Notes under the pieces: model-generated
Databases searched by the model: none
What the model saw: the letters and a program-made list of their open reading frames with translations, nothing else
Told to the model about the DNA's origin: nothing
Program-made: the position numbers and the translations under genes
Shown: piece after piece, positions 23,301 to 32,300 of the stretch
Position numbering within the stretch: position 1 is the stretch's first letter
How the letters are laid out: the number at the start of each line of letters is the position of its first letter
Source: Pelecanus crispus
Taxonomy: Eukaryota; Chordata; Aves; Pelecaniformes; Pelecanidae
Length of the DNA: 64,000 nt
Assembly (NCBI RefSeq): GCF_030463565.1
Contig: NC_134661.1
Span: 8,642,542 to 8,706,541 of the forward strand
Reading direction: 5' to 3'

Positions 23301-26300
23301 GGTAGCCATCCTCTCCAGGACGTTCCCTTGTGCTTCTCTGCACAGTCCACAGCGCGCCTGGGAAGGGACAGTGCCGCCTGCTCCAAGATCTGCCCGGTTA
23401 GAGCCGGTCAAGGTGGGCAAGGGCTGGCAGCGAGGCAGTAGTGAGGTCTCTTCTCTCTAAATGCTGCTGTGCCAGGGCCGGGCTGCTGGCAGTAGGTCTG
23501 CAGGGAGGTCTGTGGTGGGAGGAGAACAGGCGAGCCTGCTTCGGTGCGTGTGAGGAGCTAGGCAAGGGGAAGGCACTGCCTGCTCCCGGTAATGGCGCTG
23601 CTGATTAATATTAATTAGGAATATTGTCGAAGAACGGCTGACGATTAACAGTCGCCACTCCGGTGGACAGCACCCCTTCCTCCGCCGCTCCCGGGGCGTC
23701 CGTCCCGCGGGCCGGGAGAGGAGGAGAGCCCCGGCCCCGGGGCGGGGGAGCGGAGGCGGTGGCCCCGGGGCCGGCCGGGCGGCTGCTGCCGCCTGCCGGT
23801 GGCCCGGCCGGGCGGCGGCTCCGGCTCTGCCCGCCGTGCCCAGCCCTGCCGCCCCGCAGGCCTCTGCCCCGGAGCCCGGCTCCCTCCCTCCAGCCGGTGC
23901 CGGCGGCGGAGGCCGCTCGGGCGTCCCGGCCGCGCTGGCTGCAGCAGCTTTGTCCCTTGTGCCTCCCACAGATTGTAATGTAGCAGATCCTGCGATGTCC
24001 ACAGCCTCGCAGCTTGGCCCAGGGTCCAACCCGCTGCCGAACCTCAACGAGACCGGTTCTTCCAGCGTGCCTCATGGTGCTGCCCCCGGCTTACGGTCAG
24101 ACGCTGCAGGAGGCGGAGGCGGCGGGACGGGAAAGCAGCCTTCGCAGTTCGTTTACGTCTTTACGACGCACCTTGCTAACACGTAAGCGCTAAACCCTGT
24201 CCGTCCTCCGCTGGCGCAGGGCTGGCTTGTCACACCTGCCTGCTGCGCGCTGCTCTTGGGCACAAGAGAGCCGGACGGGCTCATGTCACTTTGGTTGCGC
24301 AGAGTGGGTCCCCCCCGAGGTTCCGGGAGTTTGCTGGCAGCTACTGCTGGTGGCCAAACTTTGCCTTAAACGCACCCTTCCTCCCAGCAATGCCCAGCAC
24401 TGCGTTCTGTGACGCGTGCCATCAAGTACAGACGTCAGCACCCAACGCAAAGATTCGCCCAGAGCAGTATGGACTGCTGCTCTGATTTGGAAGTAGCTAA
24501 GGGCATCACGGGGAGTGCCACGTAACACTTGGTGTTCTCCACTCGATTCCTCCCGTCTGTCCTGCGTTGTCTCAGCTGTGGAGTCTTAGCGAGGCTGTTT
24601 AGTTTTAGAGCTCCGCTAGACCACAGGTTTGGGTGTGGTAGATCCCAGAGCATCTCAGCGACAGCCACCTTAGGGCAAGAGGCAGCAGCAGGCACAAGAC
24701 AGAGCCAAGTGCCCATCGCAGGACGTGGGAAGAGGAAAATCTCAGGGCAAGCGATCATCAGTTGGAGAACCTCACTGGGGCCCGTGCAGGACAGGTGGGA
24801 AGAGTCTGAGAATATCCCCCCCTTCTCGGTGACCTCCAGAGATTTCCCTCTTCCCGCTGGACTGAAGAGCGGAGGTGGGGCCTGGGGTGGGTGGGACGGG
24901 GCACAATGCCTGTTCTCGAGCGGTTTGTGCTCTCTCCCCAGAGCTGCAGAAGCTGTCCTGCAGGGCCGAGCTGACTCCATTCTGGCCTACCATCAGCAGA
25001 ACGTCCCACGGGCAAAGCTAGACCAGGTATACCAGCCACGAACCAAATGCCTCTGTTGGCACGTGCTGCTGACCGCCGACCCTTCTGACGTGGCCGTTCT
25101 TCTCCGGCTCTTGGCTCAGCTGTGGAGGGAAGGGGTTGTTAGAATGCCCTTTCCGTGGGGTGGGAAGCTGCTTTGCTGTGGGACCTCTTCGGAGTGAGTC
25201 CTGGCTGCTGTCAGCTGTGAAAAGTTTGGGATGGGGCACGGTATGTGGCCCTGCCGCAACGTGGGCGGGACACCTGATTGTGCGTTTCCAGGGCATGTAA
25301 TAGGGCCCGCTTCTTCCCCACAAGGAACGAAGGTGAACTGCCACGGGGCATGTTTTTGGGACAGAGAGGTCTCCTGCAGGGTGCAGGGAAGAATGCCTAC
25401 CCAGGGTTTTTCCTGCTCACGTTTATTTCCCTTTTCTCTGCCAGGCGCCAGCTCCTAAAGTGCTGGGTGTTGCTGAGCCGCTTCCGATTAACCCTCCTGC
25501 TGCCAACACTCCGCAGTCCCAGCCACCGGCACCTCAAGCGAGTCAGCCACAGCCACAGCCTCCCCCGCCGCAGCCTCCGCCGCAGCCTCAGACCATCAGT
25601 CAAGCACCTTTGCCCGCGCCCAGCAGCCTGCCCCAGGAAGGGACAAGTGAAGATGTCCGGAGAGATCTGACTCCCAACTCTTTGGGGAACAACAGCGGCA
25701 GCAACCAGCCTGGCAGTAACCACCCAAATACGCCCACTGCGTCTGCCAACACCATGCAGGCTGGGCAAGTGGACTCCTCCGCCACGTCGAGCTCCAGCCT
25801 CCTTGGGGAGGGCCCGGGCCCCGGGATGCCGGGAAACGGGCAGGCAGGCCTGGGCCCCAGGAACCCCATGAACTCGGAAGGGCTCTCGAAGGAGCAGCTG
25901 GAGCACCGAGAGCGCTCTCTGCAGACCCTGCGGGACATTGAGCGTCTGCTGCTGCGCAGCGGGGAGGCCGAGCCCTTCATGAAGTCCAGCCAAAACGCGG
26001 GTGAGGGCGGGACTGCCCCTCAGCCGCAGGCTGCCCCTGCCCAGCCCCCCGCGCCCCCCGCCAGCATGAAGAAGTACGAAGAGCCTCTGCAGTCCATGAT
26101 CTCCCAGACCCAGAGCCTTGGCGGGCCCAGTCTGGAACACGAGGTGCCCCACCACCCGGGTGCCGACATGGGGCAGCAGATGAACATGATGATGCAGCGG
26201 CTGAACCAGGACAGCCTGACACCGGAGCAAGTGGCCTGGAGGAAGTTGCAGGAAGAGTACTATGAGGAAAAGCGACGGAAAGAGGAGCAGATCAGCATCC

Positions 26301-29300
26301 ACGGCCGGCCCATGCAGGAGATCATGATCCCGCAGTCGATGGGGAGCATGATGATGCGTGGGCCCCCGCCACCCTACCACAGCAAGCCCGGAGAGCAGTG
26401 GCCGCCGGGGATGGGCAGCCAGCTGCGGGGACCCATAGACGTGCAGGACCCTATGCAGCTGCGGGGAGGGCCGCCCTTCCCAGGGCCACGGTTCCCCGGG
26501 AATCAAATGCAGAGAGTCTCGGGCTTTGGCGGGATGCAGAACATGCCCTTGGATGCTCTTGGGCCTATGAATGCCATGCAGAGGCCAGTCAGGCCCGGCA
26601 TGGGATGGAGCGACGATATGCCTCCTATGGGAGGCCCCGGGAACTTTCCGCAAGGCACCCTGCCCTACCCATCAGGGCAAGGGGACCCCGAAAGGTTCAT
26701 GAATCCCCGTGCCAGGGAGGAGATCCTGCGGCATCAGCTGATGGAGAAACGCCCGGTGGCCATGCAGAGGCCCATGGGGATGTCCGGCAACTCCATGAGC
26801 CAGGGCATGGAAATGGAGAGGATGATACAGGCTCACAGGCAGATAGATCCATCCATGTTTGCTGGGCAGATAGCGGGGGACAGCCTGAGCAGTGCCCCGA
26901 TGGGGATGGATTTTGCAGGCACTCGGGGGATGCTGAGCCCCACTATGAGTCAGTCGGGCCTTCGGGACATGGATGCGCCCATGGGCCCTGGCAACCTCAA
27001 CATGAACATGAACGTCAACATGAACATGAACATGAACCTCAATGTCCAGATGACCCCGCAGCAGCAGATGATGATGTCGCAGAAGATGAGGGGCCCCGAG
27101 ATGATGGCCCACCAGGGCATGAGCCCCGAGGAGCTGGCCAGGGCGAGGGCTCAAAATGGCAATGGCAGCGCAATGCTGGGCGGACCCCAGAAAATGATGA
27201 TTCCCTCCCAGTTCCCCAACCAAGGACAGCAAGGCTTCTCGAGTGGGCAAGGGCCTTACCCCAACCTGCCCCAGGAGATGGGCAGCGGCTCGGACATGTT
27301 CAGCCCTGAGCAGGGCACCATGCCCGTTGGGAGCATCGGCGGCACCACCAGGCTCAGCCACATCCCTCTGCCTCCGGCCTCCAATCCTGCTCCCACGCAA
27401 GGCGGCAACCTGGCCAACATGCACCCAGCACCTTCCCGGGGGCTGGGCCGCCGGCCCTCTGACCTCACCATCAACATCAGCCAGATGAACTCCCCCAGCA
27501 TGGGCCACCTCAAGTCTCCCACCCTCAGCCAGGTGCACTCGCCACTGGTCACCTCCCCCTCTGCCAACCTCAAGTCCCCACAGACGCCCTCGCAGATGGT
27601 CAGCATGCCACCTTCAAACCAGTCTGGACCCCTCAAGTCCCCCCAGGTGATGAGCTCTTCACTTAACGTCCGGTCTCCGACCGGCTCACCAAGCCGCCTG
27701 AAGTCCCCTTCTATGGCTGTTCCTTCCCCTGGCTGGGTGCCATCTCCCAAAGCCACCATGCCCAGCCCAGGAGTCAACCAGAGCAAGCAGACTCTCAGCA
27801 TGAACTCGTCTACTTCCATGGGAGGACTGGACCAGGGTATGCCGGGTGTCTTGTGTGCGAGTGCGCCGTGTGTGCTCGGTTTGGGTGAGCGTGCGGACGG
27901 TGTTTCGCTCCGGCCCGTGTGCTCCCGTGGGAGCGGGGAGACGGTCGTGCCTGCGCTTGCCCTTGCGTCTCGTGGAGCGAGTCTTTGTTTTCCTGGGAGT
28001 CCAAATGGGGCCTTTTCAGGTGGACGGGAGGGCGAACAGAGCAGCAGCTTTTACTTCAACCCCGGCTCACGCTCTGTGATACAGGCAGCAAAAGATGTGC
28101 CTGTGCTGGGCAGTCGGGGCAGTCTGAAGTGTAGAAGTCCGTCACCGTTCTGGAGCAGGGTCTCCGCGTGAGCCTCCTCAGAGCCCGGAGGATGCTGGAC
28201 TGTGCCAGCTCTGCGTTTTGCAGCCTCCTCCAGTCGCTGCCGTCGGAAGGAGGGGACGGGGCTGCTGTCTGACGGGAGCGAGCCACGGTGCGCGGGCGGT
28301 ACTAAGCCGGTCTCTCTCTTGCTTGCAGGTTCTCTCCCTTCGGGGCCTCGGAGCAGCTCTTCCGCACCAGCCAGTAACACCTCTAGCACCATGAATCCCA
28401 ACATGCCTTTTACTTCCTCTCCAGATCCATCCCCCTCCCAGAACCCCCTCTCGCTGATGATGTCCCAGATGTCCAAATACGCCATGCCCAGCTCCACACC
28501 GCTTTACCACAATGCCATCAAAACCATCGCCACCTCTGATGACGAGCTGCTGCCGGACAGGCCTATGCTCCCGCCTGGAAGCATGTCAGGTACGCACTTC
28601 TGGGGCTGGGCTTGCCAGGGTCAGTCAGACCGTCTTGTGGCTGCCAGCAGGCCTGAGGCACCAGGTAGAGGAGGCATTAGAAAGCGCGTTCTCCCGCTGA
28701 CTGCCATGTCAGATAGCTTAAATGTGCCCCCGTTCGTAATAGTCTGCTCGCTTCTGCACCCTGTGCCCAGGCTGTCCGTCAGCTTTTGGCTTGGGTGTGC
28801 TGTCTGGAAGGACGTGAGCCGGTCTAGCATCGAGGCGCCCTTCTTCCGCCAGCTCCGAAAGTTTTCGGAACTACCTTTACCCTGTGCGGATGCATTGGCC
28901 CTGGATTTTCACGGCTCCTGGAGTTGTCTCAGGCCCAGGACTGCAGGCAGAGGCCTGCCGCTTGGAGCCCTTGCGTTCTCGTACAGCGGGACAGGGACGC
29001 TCTGAACAGGGTTTGGGAGTCTGGTGTTTTGAGTGGAGCCCAGGTGCCTGCGCCGGCAAGGCTATCTCGTAACAGAGTTCTGATTTCAGTAGGCGACAAC
29101 CAGATACGCTCCGCTAGCTGACGGCACTGGTGAGGACAGCTAGGCAAATGAGTGTTTTTCGTCATTTGGTGACCAGCCCGAAGGGGAATTCCAGCATGCT
29201 GTACACTCGATTTAGGGGTTTAAAGCTGTCTGATGAATATTTTTGGCAATTTTCAAAATGAAAAATCAACTTTTTTACTCTTTCGCTGCTGAGCAGTGAC

Positions 29301-32300
29301 TTAGGTTGACCGCAGGCATGCAAATGCATTGGCTCCCTCCTAACCCGAACCCCTCCGCAGGCACCGATTGCTTTGCTGTACCGATGAGCGCAGTCCTCCC
29401 TCCCGGACGGCACCTGTGTTGGGGTGCTGACTCTTCTGCTTTTTTTTGCCTTTTTTTTTTTTCTCCTCACCACCTGAGGCTGTGTGGTCACAGGAGCTTG
29501 CCGTGTGGCTAACCCTGCAGGCAGGCGGTGGTGAAGGGTCACTGCTCGGTGCCTTCCAGGCAGCTGAGAGCCCTGCTGAGATCCCACGATCTCAGGGCTG
29601 TCCCAACATGCAGAGCCAGCCGGGACTCTCAAATCAGTGGGCTGTAAGGAACTACAAATCCAGCATGGGACTGGATGAAGCCGGAATAGCTCTCCGCTGC
29701 TCAGGGAGCTGGGGTCTGGGGCACCTTTTCCTGACGTCGGCACTTTGCAAGCCCATCTTGCGGCTGCTTGCTGAGCATCACGCTCCGTGCTCAGGGCTTT
29801 CTGAGCAGGAGTGCTCGGCAGGCTTTCCCGGCTGTGGATTTTGCAGCCCTGAGAGGTCTGTGGGCAAAGTTAACTCCCCTGTCTTTTTCCTCTCCTTAGG
29901 CGTGACGGGGAGTCAGCCGAATCAACTGCACTTGAACTCCGTGGGGCCTGGATCCTCGCAGAGCCCTATGGGAATGAACCTGCCTGGTCAGCAACCCCTC
30001 TCCCACGAACCGCCCCCCACCTCCATGATGTCCTCCCCGAACCCTCTGGCCTCCAACATTCCTATGCACCCGAGTGCGCCAGGGGCGGGCGTGCCCCCCC
30101 AGAACCCCATGATGCTGCCCCCGGGGCCCCAGGACTCATTGAACCAGCAGTGCGGCCCTGTGCCCAACAGTTCGCAGATGATTCCTTCCAACCAGCTCGT
30201 GTTCCCCCGCATGCAGCAGCCCCACAACGCCATGCCGTCTCCCGCCGGAGGCATGCCCATGGCTCCCGGCGGGGGAGGCGGCCCTGGGATGCAGCAGCAT
30301 TACCCGCCGGGGATGCCCTTGCCGCCTGAGGACCTTCCCTCCCAGCAGCCCAGCCAGATGCCCCCTCAGCAGCACATGATGGGCAAGAACATCCCTCCTC
30401 GGATCGGCGAGCCCTACCCGCCCGTGCTTCCCGGGGTAGCGTCGGTGCTGAACGACCCCGAGCTCAGCGAGGTCATCCGCCCCACGCCCACGGGTATCCC
30501 CGAGTTTGACCTGTCCAGGATCATCCCGTCGGAGAAGCCAAGCAGCACCTTGCAGTATTTCCCCAAGAGCGACAGCCAAGCGCCCAAATCGCAGCCTTCC
30601 AACCTCCACCTCATGAACCTGCAGAACATGATGGCTGACCAGCCCCCGGTGCGGCCAGGTATGAACGCCCCCAGCCTCCCCGGGCAGCAGGGCGTGCAGA
30701 GGGGACTCGGCATGCCCATGTGCCATCCCGGACAAGTGCCCATGCTGGGCAGGACAGGCATACCGCCCCAGCAAGGCATGATGGGCAACAGCATGCACCA
30801 GGGCATGATGTCTCCGCAGCAGAGCCTGATGGCCCAGCAGAATTTCATGCTGATGCAGGCCAAGCAGAGGAGCATGTCTGTGTCGGGGGAGATGTATGCT
30901 CAGACAGGACACATGATGTCACCTCAGGGCTCTCTCATGGGGCCCCCGCCTCAGCAGAACCTCATGGTCACGCACCAGATGAGGCAGAGGAGTGTCTCCC
31001 TGGACAGCCAGATGAGTTACATCCCCGGGCCTGGGAACATGGCGAACCTGCCTTTCTAACCCCGGCTGGTGCTCAGGGGTGGGGAGGGGTCGGGGCTGCC
31101 TGTACAAAACCTTTTTGGGCCTTTCTTCGGGGGAGGGTTGGGGGCCAACGCCGGTGGAGGACACCACGTGGGATGCTTTTCATATCGGATTCGCCTCTAC
31201 ACAGAAAACCAGATGTGCAGTAAACTTGATGTGAATTGGGTTTCTTTTTCCTTTCTTTTTTGGGGAAGGGGAGGGTAGAGGGGCTGGGAGTGGGGCTGTT
31301 ACTTTGAACCCTGCGTGGTGACCAGGGGCATCCAGACCCTGTGGCAGTTTGTAAAGTTTTCATTTATGGTTTTCCTCCGTCAAGTGTTTCTCTTTCCCTT
31401 TTTTATCTCTCTCTTTTTTCCTTTTTTTTCTTTTTTTTTTCCTTTTTTTTCCTTCCCCCCCCCCCTTTAAGCAACCAAAATGTGCAAGAGGGTTTTTGGA
31501 ACTAGCTGTAAATAGGTCGCTGGGAAAGGCAAAACTTGTGCTGGTTTTTAATTGTTCTGTATTTCTGTGTTTTAATAGAAGCCTCAAAACGTGTTTTAAA
31601 AAAAACAGAAACAAAAAACATGCTAAAGGCAACAGCGTACAAGGATTGAAAACTCTCCTTGGGGGAGGCAGGAGGATCCCCCAGGGCGCGCAGGGCATTG
31701 AGAGATCCCATTGTAGAGTGACTCTGTGTCAAACCTGTGTTGTTCACGCGTCTGAACGGTTTGCATGTGCGGGGTGTATAGTTTCACGCAGATCTTAGGC
31801 CCCTGTGGAGGCTGTGCCGAGTACGCGAACACCACCAATGACCGAGGACCGCCCGTCGGTCGGAGCTGCGGCCCTGGTGAGACGTTGCCGGAGCAGCGCT
31901 CATCCGGCGGGGCAGAGGCCGCAGCTTCACGGGATACAGCTGTTGCTGCTCCGTGGCAAAGCTGCCGTGGCTGGGATAGGGATGCCGGCCCTTCGGCTGG
32001 AGAAGCGGCAAGGATCTGGGCTTCGCAGATGATAACGCGCTGGACCCGAAGGTCTCGATTGGCCGTGTCTGCTCTAGTCCCTTCTTTTCCCTTCGTGCTG
32101 TGTCCCCTGTGGGCAGGGTGGTGCGGTGCGTAGGGATGGATGGGCTCCGAGATGAGCGAGGCGATGCATTCCTGTGCTTCTGGGAGAGGCTAGCCGGGAA
32201 CCCTGCTCTTTTGCAGCCTTCCTACGCCAGTCCTTTACCCATCCGTCGCCCTCCGCGACTGCGCCGTGCCCGCTCTACCTCTGCCATTGAATGCGCTCTC

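Noticed and set aside
25397-26653. 418-codon minus-strand frame opposite BCL9L exon 5
   Set aside because: It is the reverse reading of a Pro/Gln/Met-rich coding exon, with His/Gly/Leu-rich content and no recognisable domain.
26398-27309. 303-codon second plus frame in BCL9L exon 5
   Set aside because: Off-frame shadow of the confirmed BCL9L frame, with repeat-driven HEHE-type content.
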